A DNA stretch of 64,000 nucleotides from Bacteroidota bacterium (lineage in GTDB: Bacteria; Bacteroidota; Bacteroidia; Cytophagales; Cyclobacteriaceae), in assembly GCA_016178785.1 (NCBI GenBank), contig JACOSO010000042.1:1-64000 (forward strand), written 5' to 3'. A model generated the notes under the pieces. It was not told the origin of the DNA, made no database searches, and saw nothing but the letters and a program-made list of their open reading frames with translations. This document shows, piece after piece, positions 35,585-44,978 of this stretch. The translations under genes were made by a program, and so were the position numbers. Position 1 is the stretch's first letter. Each line of letters begins with the position of its first letter.

Positions 35585-37072
35585 ATGTCAAAACTAAAAC
35601 GGCTTGCAGGAGATACACTACTTTACGGGCTGGGCAGCATGCTTCCTCGTGTGCTCAATTTCCTATTGGTCCCTCTCCATACAGTCAATACCTTCAGTAG
35701 GGCCGAATATGGAGTGATCACCAACTTATTCGCTATCGTAGCCTTTGTCAATGTGGTTTATCTGTTCGGAATGGAGACTGCATTTTTTCGGTTTGCCACG
35801 GGCGAGGGAGCTGATAAAAAAAGGGTTTTCAATTTGGCTCAGACGGTGGTGCTGTCGATCAGTATTTCGCTTTCCATTCTATTTATCATTTTCTCCAAAA
35901 ACATTGCTGCTACTCTGGGTACTGATGTAAAACCTGATTTTATCATTTGGCTTACTTTGATCATGCTCATTGACGCAGCAACGGCTATTCCATTTGCAAA
36001 GCTCAGACTTGAACGCAAAGCGCTATTGTTTGCCTCAGCTAAAGTCGTGAACGTTGTACTTTTGCTTGGCCTCAATTATTATTTTTTGAAAATCGATTTC
36101 AACCCATCGGTAGGAATCGGCTATGTTTTTCTGGCCAACCTGATCGCCAACTCGTTTTTCATTTTGTTTTTTATAAAAACATTGTTGAGCTGGCGGCCTG
36201 CATTCGAAAAGGAAATTTCAGCTCAGATGTTTCAATATGCTTATCCGATCATGCTGACAGGTGTTGCGGGAATGACCAACGAAATGTTCTCACGGCTCAC
36301 GCTGGAGTGGTGGCTTCCAAAGGGTTTTTATCCAGGGCAAACCACGAAAGAAGCCCTTGGCGTTTTTGGGGCCTGCTATAAGTTTGCTGTGTTTATGAAT
36401 CTTGGTGTTCAAGCATTTCGTTACGCGGCCGAGCCGTTCTTTTTTTCAAATGCGGCACAAAAAGAATCACCTCAACTGTTCTCTAAAATCAATCATTATT
36501 TTGTGATCACTTGTTGCCTCTTCTTACTCGCCATAAGCATCAATCTTGATTTGCTAAAACATTTCATCGGAAAAAAATTTTGGGAAGGACTGTATATCGT
36601 TCCTTCCCTTTTGCTTGCTTATCTTTTTCTTGGCGTTTACTACAACCTAAGTGTGTGGTTCAAACTCACCGATAAAACATACTTTGGCACTATCATAACC
36701 GTAGGTGGAGCAGTTTTAACAATCGTTCTTAATTATCTTTTAATTCCGGTGGCAGGATATTACGGAAGCAGTGTAGCAGCAGCTTTGGTATATGGAGCGA
36801 TGATGATGGCTTGCTATTTTTTCGGCCAAAAATTTTATCCAATTCCTTATCAAGTGATTGGTGGCATAAGCTATATCGCGATCACTTATCTGCTAGCTGC
36901 CGGAGTAAATTCTATTTCTTTTTCGAATCAGGTGGCAGCTACTGCATTTCATCTTCTTGTTATCGGCATGTATTGCGGGTGCATTTTCCTGCTGGAGAGA
37001 AAAGAGCTGGCTCCCTCGCCCCGTTCTCGTTCCTCGAACACCCCTCACCCAGGGGACAGGGGCAGGGGGTGA
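35585..37072 (+). CDS. Polysaccharide flippase (MATE/Wzx-like)
   Basis: 495 residues with about 12-14 predicted membrane helices. The start KLKRLAGDTLLYGLGSMLPRVLNFLLVPL is the conserved first helix of oligosaccharide flippases of the MOP superfamily. It probably moves lipid-linked glycan units across the inner membrane. The last about 20 residues (from APSPRSRSS to DRGRG) are odd: they are encoded by a palindromic CCCTCACCC/GGGTGAGGG element (37042-37075) that has replaced the natural C-terminus. A polar tail like this after the last helix should be tolerated. Confidence 0.9.
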   Translation: MSKLKRLAGDTLLYGLGSMLPRVLNFLLVPLHTVNTFSRAEYGVITNLFAIVAFVNVVYLFGMETAFFRFATGEGADKKRVFNLAQTVVLSISISLSILFIIFSKNIAATLGTDVKPDFIIWLTLIMLIDAATAIPFAKLRLERKALLFASAKVVNVVLLLGLNYYFLKIDFNPSVGIGYVFLANLIANSFFILFFIKTLLSWRPAFEKEISAQMFQYAYPIMLTGVAGMTNEMFSRLTLEWWLPKGFYPGQTTKEALGVFGACYKFAVFMNLGVQAFRYAAEPFFFSNAAQKESPQLFSKINHYFVITCCLFLLAISINLDLLKHFIGKKFWEGLYIVPSLLLAYLFLGVYYNLSVWFKLTDKTYFGTIITVGGAVLTIVLNYLLIPVAGYYGSSVAAALVYGAMMMACYFFGQKFYPIPYQVIGGISYIAITYLLAAGVNSISFSNQVAATAFHLLVIGMYCGCIFLLERKELAPSPRSRSSNTPHPGDRGRG

Positions 37073-37075
37073 GGG
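37042..37075. repeat. Palindromic CCCTCACCC element inside the flippase 3' end
   Basis: A perfect 9-bp inverted repeat, CCCTCACCC (37042-37050) and GGGTGAGGG (37067-37075), around AGGGGACAGGGGCAGG. It is related to the CCTCACCC elements at 16989 and 22830. The stop codon TGA (37070-37072) lies within the second arm. Confidence 0.7.
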
Positions 37076-37085
37076 AATTTATTCC

Positions 37086-37093
37086 TAACTTTA
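37086..37093 (+). promoter_or_regulatory. -7 box of the TPR-DUF4292-EnvC operon
   Basis: TAACTTTA, one mismatch from TAnnTTTG, 20 nt before the GTG at 37113. The same octamer precedes tatA (40929-40936). Confidence 0.4.
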
Positions 37094-37112
37094 CTAATTG
37101 AATTTTCTCTCT

Positions 37113-38870
37113 GTGAATAATAAAACGATCCTTACTTTTCTGCTAGTTGGTTTGTGCTGTGCGGGTACATCTACCTTCGCTCAAAAAAACAAGAAGAAAC
37201 CAAAAGAGGGAACCTTCACTGCGGTGTCTGCCACCGAGGCTGAACGCATTTTTACTGAAGGCGAAAAAAATTTCATCCTCGAAGATTATACCAAAGCCCT
37301 ATTCTATTTTGAACAAGCCCTGGAATACGCCCCCGATAACGCAACGATTCATTACAAGATTGCAGAAATCTATCTGAAAGGAAATACTGAAAATGATTTG
37401 CAGCGAGCAGGTCAAAGCATAGAAAGTGCACTAAAGCTCGAGAAGAAAAACAAATATTTTTATTTGCTCGCCTCGCAAATCTATGCCCATCGGCATGAAT
37501 ATAAAAAGGCTTGTGAAGCACTCAAAACAATGATGAAAGAGATCGGTGGCACGGAAGAGCACCTGTATGAACTTGCTGCCCTCTACCAAGAAGATGACCA
37601 ACCAGACGAAGCCATAAAATCTTACAATCAGGCTGAAGCCACTTTTGGTATAACTGAACTTTCCTCTCTTCAAAAGCAGCGCGTTTATTTAATGAAAGGA
37701 AAGCTGGATGAGGCAGTGGCCGAGGGAGACAAGTTAATTCATGCATTTCCGGAAGATGAGCGCTTTGTTTTGGCGCAGGCTGAAATGCTGGCTCAGCATG
37801 GGCAAGCCGCTCGTGGCATCACTTATCTTGAAAAATTCATAGTTGCCCATCCCGATGCCGGCAATGCCAAAATGTTGCGCGCAGGTCTTTATCATGACGC
37901 AGGGCAAGAGCAAAAATCGAGAGAATCAGTGATGAAACTCATGGATGACCCTGAGATGACCATTACCAGCAAAGTGCTCATGCTTGGTTCCTATAACGCA
38001 GCTCTTTCGCAGAACAAAAGCAAAAAAATAAAAGATGCAGGACTGGAAAGTTTCGCCCAGGATCTCTACAAAAAACTGGAGGCTAACTATCCGTCCGATC
38101 CCGATGTGCATTTGGTAGGCGGTGATCTTTATTTGATGCTTGAAAAAAATGAAGAAGCGTGCGCCCAATATCGTATGGCCATTCGGAGCGGAACAAGTAG
38201 TTTTGAAGCATGGCAAAACCTATTGTTTTTAGAAACTCACTTAGGTCAGGCAGACAGCGTGATTGTACATGCTGAGCAAGCGCTTGAATTTTTTCCTAAC
38301 CAGGCCATGATCTATTATTTCAGTGGCATTGCCTACAGCAGGAAAAAAAATTATCATGAGGCAGAGCGCACGTTAGAGCAGGCAAAAAGACTTTCGAGCG
38401 GCAATTCAAATTTTTTAGGGGAAATCAACAGTATGCTGGGCGATGCCTACTTCGCCAGTAAAGATTATGACAAATCTGACAAGGCGTATGATGATGCACT
38501 CATCGTTAACCCCAACAATGAATACGTTCTTAACAACTACAGTTACTATTTGGCGCTGCGAAAAACTAATCTTGAAAAGGCTGAAAAAATGTCGGCTTTA
38601 GTTGTCAAGAATCATCCCGACAATATTTCCTACATCGATACGTATGCCTGGGTGCTGTACCAGGAAGGGAAATATAAAGAAGCCAAGAAAATAATGGAGC
38701 GCGCCTTCATTGGCGAAAAAGCCAGCGCTACTAACTATGAACACTACGGTGATATTTTGTACCAACTGGGTGAGATAGAAGATGCCGTGATCCAATGGCA
38801 AAAAGCAAAATCACTTCATGGTGATAACGAAGTGCTCAACAAAAAGATCACTGACCGCAAAATCCATTGA
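37113..38870 (+). CDS. Exported TPR-repeat protein
   Basis: 585 residues from GTG at 37113. The open frame begins at a TTG at 37098, but that is only 5 bp from a putative -7 box. A signal peptide (TILTFLLVGLCCAGTSTFAQ) is followed by a Lys-rich linker and about 12 tetratricopeptide repeats, for example GEKNFILEDYTKALFYFEQALEYAPDNATIHY and AYFASKDYDKSDKAYDDALIVNPNNEYVLNN. TPR arrays mediate protein contacts. Location is periplasmic or outer-membrane. It is followed by a DUF4292 lipoprotein and an EnvC-like protein, so a role in envelope assembly is likely. Confidence 0.88.
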   Translation: MNNKTILTFLLVGLCCAGTSTFAQKNKKKPKEGTFTAVSATEAERIFTEGEKNFILEDYTKALFYFEQALEYAPDNATIHYKIAEIYLKGNTENDLQRAGQSIESALKLEKKNKYFYLLASQIYAHRHEYKKACEALKTMMKEIGGTEEHLYELAALYQEDDQPDEAIKSYNQAEATFGITELSSLQKQRVYLMKGKLDEAVAEGDKLIHAFPEDERFVLAQAEMLAQHGQAARGITYLEKFIVAHPDAGNAKMLRAGLYHDAGQEQKSRESVMKLMDDPEMTITSKVLMLGSYNAALSQNKSKKIKDAGLESFAQDLYKKLEANYPSDPDVHLVGGDLYLMLEKNEEACAQYRMAIRSGTSSFEAWQNLLFLETHLGQADSVIVHAEQALEFFPNQAMIYYFSGIAYSRKKNYHEAERTLEQAKRLSSGNSNFLGEINSMLGDAYFASKDYDKSDKAYDDALIVNPNNEYVLNNYSYYLALRKTNLEKAEKMSALVVKNHPDNISYIDTYAWVLYQEGKYKEAKKIMERAFIGEKASATNYEHYGDILYQLGEIEDAVIQWQKAKSLHGDNEVLNKKITDRKIH

Positions 38871-38952
38871 TCTGTTAACTCTTCAAATAAAAATTTTTGG
38901 AGACCTCTGAATTGCTAAATTCGCGAGGTTAATCGAACTATATCAACCCTTC

Positions 38953-39708
38953 ATGCGAAAGTTTGTTTATTTTTTTTCTTTCCTTTTGATCTCCGGTGGA
39001 TGCGCCCACCGCATTAGCAAAAAAGTTGGCCCCCTCCCTCCGCTGACCCCAACAACGATCGATGTGCAGGAAATCGATTTTGAATACATGCAGGGCAAAG
39101 CAAAACTTGTTTATCGTGATAACACGAAGGAGCGTGAAGTAAAAGCTAACATTCGAATTCGTAAAGACAGCGTGATCTGGATGAAACTCCATGTTCTGGG
39201 TATTCAGGGTGGAGCTGTGCTCATTAACAAAGATTCTATAACGATCGTGAGCGATCTTCAAAAAGAATATTACGTTTTTGATTACACCGAATTGTCAAAA
39301 CGATTCAATTTTAAAATCAATTACCACTCGATTCAGTCGGCTCTGTTAGGCAACCTCATCATTCCAAAAGGAACCAATGACAAAATCGGGGAGGATTCAT
39401 TCTTCAAAAAGGTCATTCAAAAAGAAGACTCTATTACGGTTCAGAACCTGATCAACAAAAGCACAAAAAAAATAGAACGAGTTGATCTTAATGAACCAGG
39501 CACAGGTAACTCGGTGCGAATTAATTATTCTGATTTTCAACCCTTGGGCGACAAACTGTTTCCCTATCATGGATTGATCGATGTGCTTTACAAAACATCA
39601 GCGGGCATAGTCAACAACACCATCGTCTTTGAATATTCAAAAGCGGATGTGGGCACCAAAGAACTTCGTTTCCATTTTAAGATTCCAAAGAGGTATGATC
39701 GCAGGTAA
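38953..39708 (+). CDS. DUF4292 lipoprotein
   Basis: 251 residues. The lipoprotein signal ends at Cys17 (LISGGC). The body shows the LolA/LolB-like pattern of DUF4292: repeated strands such as GKAKLVYRDNTKEREVKANIRIRKDSVIWMKL (about 50-81), then DLQKEYYVFDYTEL. Members are outer-membrane lipoproteins of unknown exact role, possibly lipid or lipoprotein carriers. The 3' end overlaps the start of the EnvC-like gene by 14 bp. Confidence 0.9.
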   Translation: MRKFVYFFSFLLISGGCAHRISKKVGPLPPLTPTTIDVQEIDFEYMQGKAKLVYRDNTKEREVKANIRIRKDSVIWMKLHVLGIQGGAVLINKDSITIVSDLQKEYYVFDYTELSKRFNFKINYHSIQSALLGNLIIPKGTNDKIGEDSFFKKVIQKEDSITVQNLINKSTKKIERVDLNEPGTGNSVRINYSDFQPLGDKLFPYHGLIDVLYKTSAGIVNNTIVFEYSKADVGTKELRFHFKIPKRYDRR

Positions 39709-40915
39709 GAACTTTTTTGTTCTTTCATTCCTGATTTTATTCTCGCCTGCTTTTGTTTTTGCTCAAAAAAAAAGCAAAATCCAGCTTCAACAAGAACGCC
39801 AGCAAAACCTGGAGAAGATCAAAGAGACTGAAAAAATTCTGGAAGAAACTGAGCGTGAAAAAAAAAGTTCACTGGGCGAATTGATGGCGCTTAACAAACG
39901 CATCAGCCAACAAGAAAATCTGGTGGGAACCATCAAAGATGAAATTGAACTGCTCGATGCCGACATTGATGAAGACAATCAGATCATCGAAGCCCTTCAG
40001 AACGATGTTTCACATTTAAAAGAAGAGTACGCCACAATGCTTTTTGCCGCACAAAAAGCAAGCGGTAAAACAGACAAGCTGATGCTCCTGTTTTCCTCCG
40101 AATCGTTTGATCAATTGCTCATGCGGTTAAAATACATGGAGCAATACAGCAAAGCTCGCAAGGAGCAGGCAAAAGCCATTGATAAGGTGCAACACTTGGT
40201 TGGGGAACAAGTAAAAAAAACGGAAGCCAAACGCAATGAAAAACAAACCCTGCTTCGTGATGAAGTACAAGAAAAGGAGAATCTTTCCGAGCTCAAACAA
40301 AAGCAGCGGAAGGTGGTGCGTAACCTGTCGAAAGAGGAAAAGCGACTGAAACGCGAATTGGATGAAACCAGAAAATCGTTAGTTGAACTTGACAACCTTA
40401 TTGCTAAAATTGTAAAAGAAGAACTGGAGCGTGCGGCACGCGAGGCTAAAGCCCGCGAAAAAAACAAACTAAAAGAAGTGGAGTCGGCATTTGAGACGGC
40501 AACCCTTTCATCCTCATTCGAAGAAAACAGAAAAAAATTTCCGTGGCCAGTATCAGGCTTTGTGTCGCAAAAATTTGGAAGACAAATGCATCCATTGCTT
40601 AAAGGGATAGAAATCCAAAACGATGGCATCAATATACAAACCAAACAAAACGAACCGGTGCGGTCGGTATTTAACGGTGAAGTGCGGAGAGTGGCATTTT
40701 TCAGCGGCATTGGCAACACAGTCATCGTTAGTCATGGTGATTACTACACTGTGTACTCGGGGCTAAAAGATGTGTTTGTTAAAACCGGTCAGAAAATCTC
40801 TACTAATGAAGAAATTGGTCGTGTGCGCTCCACCCCTGATGGTATTTCAGAGCTGCGATTTCAATTGAGAAAAAACATCGATGCCCTCGACCCGGAGGAG
40901 TGGTTGAAGAATTGA
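39695..40915 (+). CDS. EnvC-like murein hydrolase activator (degenerate M23)
   Basis: 406 residues from the ATG at 39695, which begins a signal peptide (MIAGKNFFVLSFL...FVFAQ). A longer in-frame start at 39629 would overlap the upstream gene by 80 bp. Coiled coil spans about 25-260. The C-terminal LytM domain (about 290-406) lacks metal ligands: the HxxxD motif reads NDGINIQ and the HxH region reads YYTVYSG. It is therefore probably an activator of a cell-wall amidase rather than an enzyme, like E. coli EnvC. It is coupled to the DUF4292 gene. Confidence 0.9.
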   Translation: MIAGKNFFVLSFLILFSPAFVFAQKKSKIQLQQERQQNLEKIKETEKILEETEREKKSSLGELMALNKRISQQENLVGTIKDEIELLDADIDEDNQIIEALQNDVSHLKEEYATMLFAAQKASGKTDKLMLLFSSESFDQLLMRLKYMEQYSKARKEQAKAIDKVQHLVGEQVKKTEAKRNEKQTLLRDEVQEKENLSELKQKQRKVVRNLSKEEKRLKRELDETRKSLVELDNLIAKIVKEELERAAREAKAREKNKLKEVESAFETATLSSSFEENRKKFPWPVSGFVSQKFGRQMHPLLKGIEIQNDGINIQTKQNEPVRSVFNGEVRRVAFFSGIGNTVIVSHGDYYTVYSGLKDVFVKTGQKISTNEEIGRVRSTPDGISELRFQLRKNIDALDPEEWLKN

Positions 40916-40928
40916 CAAATTTATTCCC

Positions 40929-40936
40929 TAACTTTA
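40929..40936 (+). promoter_or_regulatory. -7 box upstream of tatA
   Basis: TAACTTTA in CCTAACTTTAC, 22 nt before the tatA ATG. It matches the box ahead of the TPR gene (37086-37093), so tatA may have its own promoter despite its closeness to the EnvC gene. Confidence 0.4.
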
Positions 40937-40957
40937 CACGCTTAATTTTTAATACTT

Positions 40958-41167
40958 ATGAAAGCAATTTTTTTGATCGGAATGCCCGGTGTGTGGGAGT
41001 GGATGGTGATCGGGATATTTGTGCTCGTGTTTTTTGGCGCAAAAAAAATCCCTGAATTCGCTAAAGGGCTTGGCAAGGGCATCCGCGAGTTTAAAGATGC
41101 CGTAAAGGACGTGAAGAAAGAAGTAGACGATGCAGGGAATGAAATTCCTAAGATCGAAGAAAAGTAA
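40958..41167 (+). CDS. tatA: Sec-independent translocase TatA/TatE family protein
   Basis: 69 residues. A short N-terminal membrane helix (about 9-27) with WEWMVIGIFVLVFFGAKKIPE carries the FGxKKxPE hinge. The amphipathic helix FAKGLGKGIREFKDAVKDVKKE follows, then an acidic tail. TatA multimerises to form the path for folded proteins in twin-arginine export. tatC is not in the window. Confidence 0.95.
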   Translation: MKAIFLIGMPGVWEWMVIGIFVLVFFGAKKIPEFAKGLGKGIREFKDAVKDVKKEVDDAGNEIPKIEEK

Positions 41168-41282
41168 TTGCCATCGCTTACACTTTCAGGCGTTATCTAT
41201 ATTAATCCGCATAATGAATTTGCGTTTTGCGGATTCAGCCCACAATTTTCAGATTGAGTTTCGGTTTTAACCAGATCGTTAC

Positions 41283-42713
41283 ATGAGAAAATTTTTTGCG
41301 ATCATTATTTCCTTAGGCATAGCTTCGTCCGTTTTTGCACAAACAGGTGAAGCAAAGGATTCTGTTGTCGTCACGCCAGCGCCCAATGTTATTGACTCAT
41401 TGGTTGAAAAAGACACGGTCAAAACAGAACTTGTCGCTCTTCCCTCCAATCTTGAATTTGTTCCAGCCGATGATGCTCCTGAATTAATCGCGGATCGTTT
41501 GGGTTGCCTTCAACAAACCATTGCTTTGCCATACAATAAAAGGGTTCATGGGTTTATCGAATACTTCACTGTTCGCGATCGAGAGTACACAAGGTCAATG
41601 CTCCGCAGAAAGGATTTGTACTTTCCTTTATTTGAAAGAAAACTGAAGGAGTATGGTCTGCCGGAAGAACTGAAATATTTATCGATCATTGAATCTGCCC
41701 TGAACCCAAGAGCATATTCTGTCGCTCATGCTGTTGGTCTATGGCAGTTCATGTCTGGCACAAGTCGTTATCTGGGTTTACACAATGATTGGTCCATCGA
41801 TGAACGGATGGATCCGGAGAAGGCAACGGATGCAGCTTGCCGTTATCTCACTCAACTTTACTCCATATTTCACGATTGGCACTTGGCACTTGCCGCCTAC
41901 AACTCCGGGCCAGGTACCGTGCGCTGGGCAATTCGCAGGTCTGGCTATAAGAAATCTTTTTGGGAAGTGTATAATTACCTGCCTCGAGAAACGAGGTCTT
42001 ATGTACCCCAATTCATCGCGATTATTTACGCCATCAATTATTCCGCAGAACATAATCTCTATGAAGACAGCCGCGAGGAGATTCTACCTCATGACACGCT
42101 TGTGGTATCGAAATTTTTTCACTTCGAAACTTTTTCAAAACTGACAGGCACATGTGCTGAAGACTTGCAATCGTTAAACCCAACAGCTCGGAAAAATGCA
42201 ATCCCTGAAGATGGTCAACTTCGTGTAATTAGAATTCCAAAGGACGCCAAGCAAATCTTATTGCAAAACAGGGTTGCCATTTTGGATTCTGCGGCTTCGT
42301 CCAAAAAAGAATGGGAAATCATAGCCAAGAAAATGGGCGATTACACTTTCGGTCGCGACCGCAGTGTTTACTATGTTCGCTATGGTGACGCACTGGGAAC
42401 CATTGCCCAGCGCTTTGGCGTGAGCGTGAAAAATTTAAGACAGTGGAATAATCTTCGGGGCAATCTTATCAGAACAGGTCAACGTTTGACTATTTGGGTA
42501 GCTCCATCAGCCAATCAAAATCCCGCCAAGCAAACAACTTTGGCACCTTCTACCTCATCGCTCCTGAACGATAAAACTTACATTGTGCAGCCAGGCGATA
42601 CATTGTGGGATATTTCTAAAAAACTTCCCGGAATTACCATAGAGAAAATCAAAAGCCTTAACAACCTAAAGGGCAGCAAACTTCAGCCGGGTCAGAAGTT
42701 GATCGTTGGCTAA
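41283..42713 (+). CDS. MltD-like lytic transglycosylase with two LysM domains
   Basis: 476 residues. The signal peptide is 1-20. The SLT catalytic domain (about 120-250) has the catalytic Glu137 in SIIESALNPRAYS, then GLWQFMSGTSRYLGL and LALAAYNSGPG, the hallmark motifs. Two LysM domains (about 361-405 and 428-475, the second YIVQPGDTLWDISKKLPG) bind peptidoglycan. It cleaves glycan strands to 1,6-anhydro products during growth or remodelling. It ends the plus-strand envelope cluster and is convergent with the XdhC-like gene. Confidence 0.93.
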   Translation: MRKFFAIIISLGIASSVFAQTGEAKDSVVVTPAPNVIDSLVEKDTVKTELVALPSNLEFVPADDAPELIADRLGCLQQTIALPYNKRVHGFIEYFTVRDREYTRSMLRRKDLYFPLFERKLKEYGLPEELKYLSIIESALNPRAYSVAHAVGLWQFMSGTSRYLGLHNDWSIDERMDPEKATDAACRYLTQLYSIFHDWHLALAAYNSGPGTVRWAIRRSGYKKSFWEVYNYLPRETRSYVPQFIAIIYAINYSAEHNLYEDSREEILPHDTLVVSKFFHFETFSKLTGTCAEDLQSLNPTARKNAIPEDGQLRVIRIPKDAKQILLQNRVAILDSAASSKKEWEIIAKKMGDYTFGRDRSVYYVRYGDALGTIAQRFGVSVKNLRQWNNLRGNLIRTGQRLTIWVAPSANQNPAKQTTLAPSTSSLLNDKTYIVQPGDTLWDISKKLPGITIEKIKSLNNLKGSKLQPGQKLIVG

Positions 42714-42718
42714 ACTCT

Positions 42719-43849
42719 TTAAAAGCTTCTCTTCAACACTTGATTGCTTTGAGAATCCCTCTGATGAATCGGCCCATCTATGGATTTCAAAAACCATCCT
42801 TCGCGATGCGCAAACTTCGCCTGAATTTCGGCTATAATTGAAACAGCAATTTCGTCAGGGGCTTCAGCACCGATGTCGAGGCCTATGGGCGAGTGAATGC
42901 GGTTAAGATCTCCTTCTGAAAGCACTATTTCCTCCGTCACAAACTCTTCTAACATTTTATCAAACCGCTTGCGTGGTCCAAGAATCCCGATATATGGCGT
43001 TTCAGTTTTGATCAGCTTTTGCAACACATCTCTGTCATAGTCATAATTGTGTGACATCAATACACATGCCGTATACGGTGTGATCTCAAAATCGCGATCG
43101 ATAAACTCACGCTGGCATAGCGAAAGTTTTGCATCTGGAAAGAATGTGGGAGCAAGGTGCGCCACACATTCATCTGTAATTTGAACATTCCATCCGAGCG
43201 ACTGAGCTAATCGACTTACAGGACGTGCGTCAAAACCTCCTCCAAAAATGAGAAGGGAGATGGTGGGTTGAATCAGCTCAAAGAAAATCTCTGCCTCCTC
43301 CCCATCAAAAAGGAAATTTTTTACTTCTGATTTTTTTGAGGAGAAAATTTGGCTCAATTCATTGTTGAGTTTTTTATCCAAATCTTCCCCTACTCTTCTT
43401 TGATTTCGATCCATTAGGAATTTAGAACCAATTCGCGATGAAGAGAAAATCGTAGCCAACGCCAAAGGTTCTTTTGAATGAATGAAGCTTTCAAAAAGCA
43501 GTATTGGATTATTTGCGTCTGATGGAACAACGGGTTCAATCAGCACATCGATCACTCCATTGCACCCGAGGCTGATTCCTAAATTCTGATTGCTTTCCTC
43601 GCGGGTGTCATAAGTCACCGTAATTGCGCGTTTGTCGTTCATCACCTGCCGTGCTTTGCGCAACGCATCACCTTCGAGACAACCCCCACTGATAGATCCC
43701 GTCCAGCGGCCATCGTCTGTGATCAACATCCTGGCACCGGGGCCACGGTACGAAGATCCTCTCACCCGCACCACTGTCGCCAACGCAGCCTTGCGCTGCG
43801 AAAAATCGATTTGCCTGTAAGCGTTTACAACCGCGATGAAATCTTTCAT
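42719..43849 (-). CDS. XdhC/CoxI-family protein
   Basis: 376 residues. The N-terminal XdhC_CoxI domain (about 15-85) contains VVRVRGSSYRGPGARML and GSISGGCLEGD. The C-terminal Rossmann-like domain (about 198-335) has LLIFGGGFDARPVSR, with Phe where many XdhC proteins have His in GAGH. XdhC proteins insert sulfurated molybdenum cofactor into xanthine dehydrogenase or similar enzymes. No molybdoenzyme gene is adjacent, so the client is unknown. It is divergent from the PfkB kinase. Confidence 0.9.
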   Translation of the reverse strand: MKDFIAVVNAYRQIDFSQRKAALATVVRVRGSSYRGPGARMLITDDGRWTGSISGGCLEGDALRKARQVMNDKRAITVTYDTREESNQNLGISLGCNGVIDVLIEPVVPSDANNPILLFESFIHSKEPLALATIFSSSRIGSKFLMDRNQRRVGEDLDKKLNNELSQIFSSKKSEVKNFLFDGEEAEIFFELIQPTISLLIFGGGFDARPVSRLAQSLGWNVQITDECVAHLAPTFFPDAKLSLCQREFIDRDFEITPYTACVLMSHNYDYDRDVLQKLIKTETPYIGILGPRKRFDKMLEEFVTEEIVLSEGDLNRIHSPIGLDIGAEAPDEIAVSIIAEIQAKFAHREGWFLKSIDGPIHQRDSQSNQVLKRSF

Positions 43850-43907
43850 AAGCCTTCAAACAAAATTAATCAAATCGAACCACGATGTATCTGAATCTTG
43901 AATCTGT

Positions 43908-43915
43908 TATTTTTG
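43908..43915 (+). promoter_or_regulatory. -7 box of the PfkB kinase gene
   Basis: TATTTTTG, an exact TAnnTTTG, 15 nt before the ATG at 43931. It overlaps the upstream part of the longer open frame (43898) and so supports the later start. Confidence 0.55.
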
Positions 43916-43930
43916 CGACCAATTAAAATT

Positions 43931-44929
43931 ATGCTTATGCAATACGATGTATTCGGGGTGGGTAACGCTATTGTTGATATTGTAACCGAAGTCGGCTACG
44001 ATTTCTTTGAAAAAAATAGCGTTGAAAAGGGGTTAATGACTTTGGTTGATGACAAACGCCAGGAGGAGTTGATGAAGGTTATTGATATGAAGAACAGCAA
44101 AATGACTGGTGGTGGTTCTGCAGGAAATACTATCGTTGCATTGAATCAATTTGGCGGAAAAGGCTTTTATTCATGTTTAGTGGCCAATGATGAATTTGGA
44201 AAATTTTATCTCAATGATTTGAATCATCACGGTGTGGCAACCAATTTGAAATTTGAAAATTGTCCGAGCGGTCACACAGGCCGTTGCCTGGTGATGACAT
44301 CGCCTGATGCACAGCGAACGATGAATACTTTCTTGGGTGTGAGCTCATTTTTGGCGCCAGAACACCTTGACGAACAGGCCATCACTCATTCGAAATATGT
44401 TTATCTCGAAGGCTATTTAGTTGCCAGTCCGAAAGGATTGGATGCGATGAAGGAAACCAAGCGAATTGCAGAAAGAAAAAAAGTGAATGTGGCCCTTACT
44501 TTTTCTGACCCCAGCATGGTCAAATATTTTTCTCAGCAAATGAATGAGATTGTTGGCGCCAGTGTTGACTTACTTTTTTGCAATGACGAAGAAGCTCTGC
44601 TTTTCACGGGAACAAACTCATTGAACGAAGCCCGCGAAAAATTGAAGCAAGCCGCGAAGCGTTTTGTAATCACACTCGGTGCAAACGGTGCCTTGGTTTT
44701 TGATGGAGATACATTCATTACCATAGAGTCATATCCCGCTCGCGCAGTTGACACCAACGGTGCCGGTGATATGTTTGCCGGTGCTTTTCTTTACGGCATC
44801 ACACACGGGCACAGCTATGCAGGAGCAGGAAAACTTGCATCGTTATCGTCATCGCATGTGGTTCGCCAATGGGGGCCGCGATTACAGAAAAATGATTTGC
44901 AGAGGATTTTGGGCGAGTTTAATGTCTAG
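43931..44929 (+). CDS. PfkB-family sugar/adenosine kinase
   Basis: 332 residues from the ATG at 43931. A second ATG at 43937 (MQYDVFGVGN) is equally possible. The PfkB fold starts with the YDVFGVGNAIVDIVTEV strand. GGSAGNTIVAL (about 60-70) is the sugar-side motif and DTNGAGDMFAGAFLYG (about 274-289) holds the anion hole and catalytic Asp. Close relatives in Bacteroidetes are annotated as adenosine kinases. Ribokinase activity is an alternative that sequence alone does not exclude. Confidence 0.92.
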   Translation: MLMQYDVFGVGNAIVDIVTEVGYDFFEKNSVEKGLMTLVDDKRQEELMKVIDMKNSKMTGGGSAGNTIVALNQFGGKGFYSCLVANDEFGKFYLNDLNHHGVATNLKFENCPSGHTGRCLVMTSPDAQRTMNTFLGVSSFLAPEHLDEQAITHSKYVYLEGYLVASPKGLDAMKETKRIAERKKVNVALTFSDPSMVKYFSQQMNEIVGASVDLLFCNDEEALLFTGTNSLNEAREKLKQAAKRFVITLGANGALVFDGDTFITIESYPARAVDTNGAGDMFAGAFLYGITHGHSYAGAGKLASLSSSHVVRQWGPRLQKNDLQRILGEFNV

Positions 44930-44978
44930 GCTTCAAAAAGATCCGCTGACCTAGACTCTCTAGCCTCGATATTTTGTC

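Noticed and set aside
40111-40725. 204-codon minus-strand frame opposite the EnvC-like gene
   Set aside because: Ser/Arg/Phe-rich antisense of a Lys/Glu coiled coil; no start context and no family resemblance.
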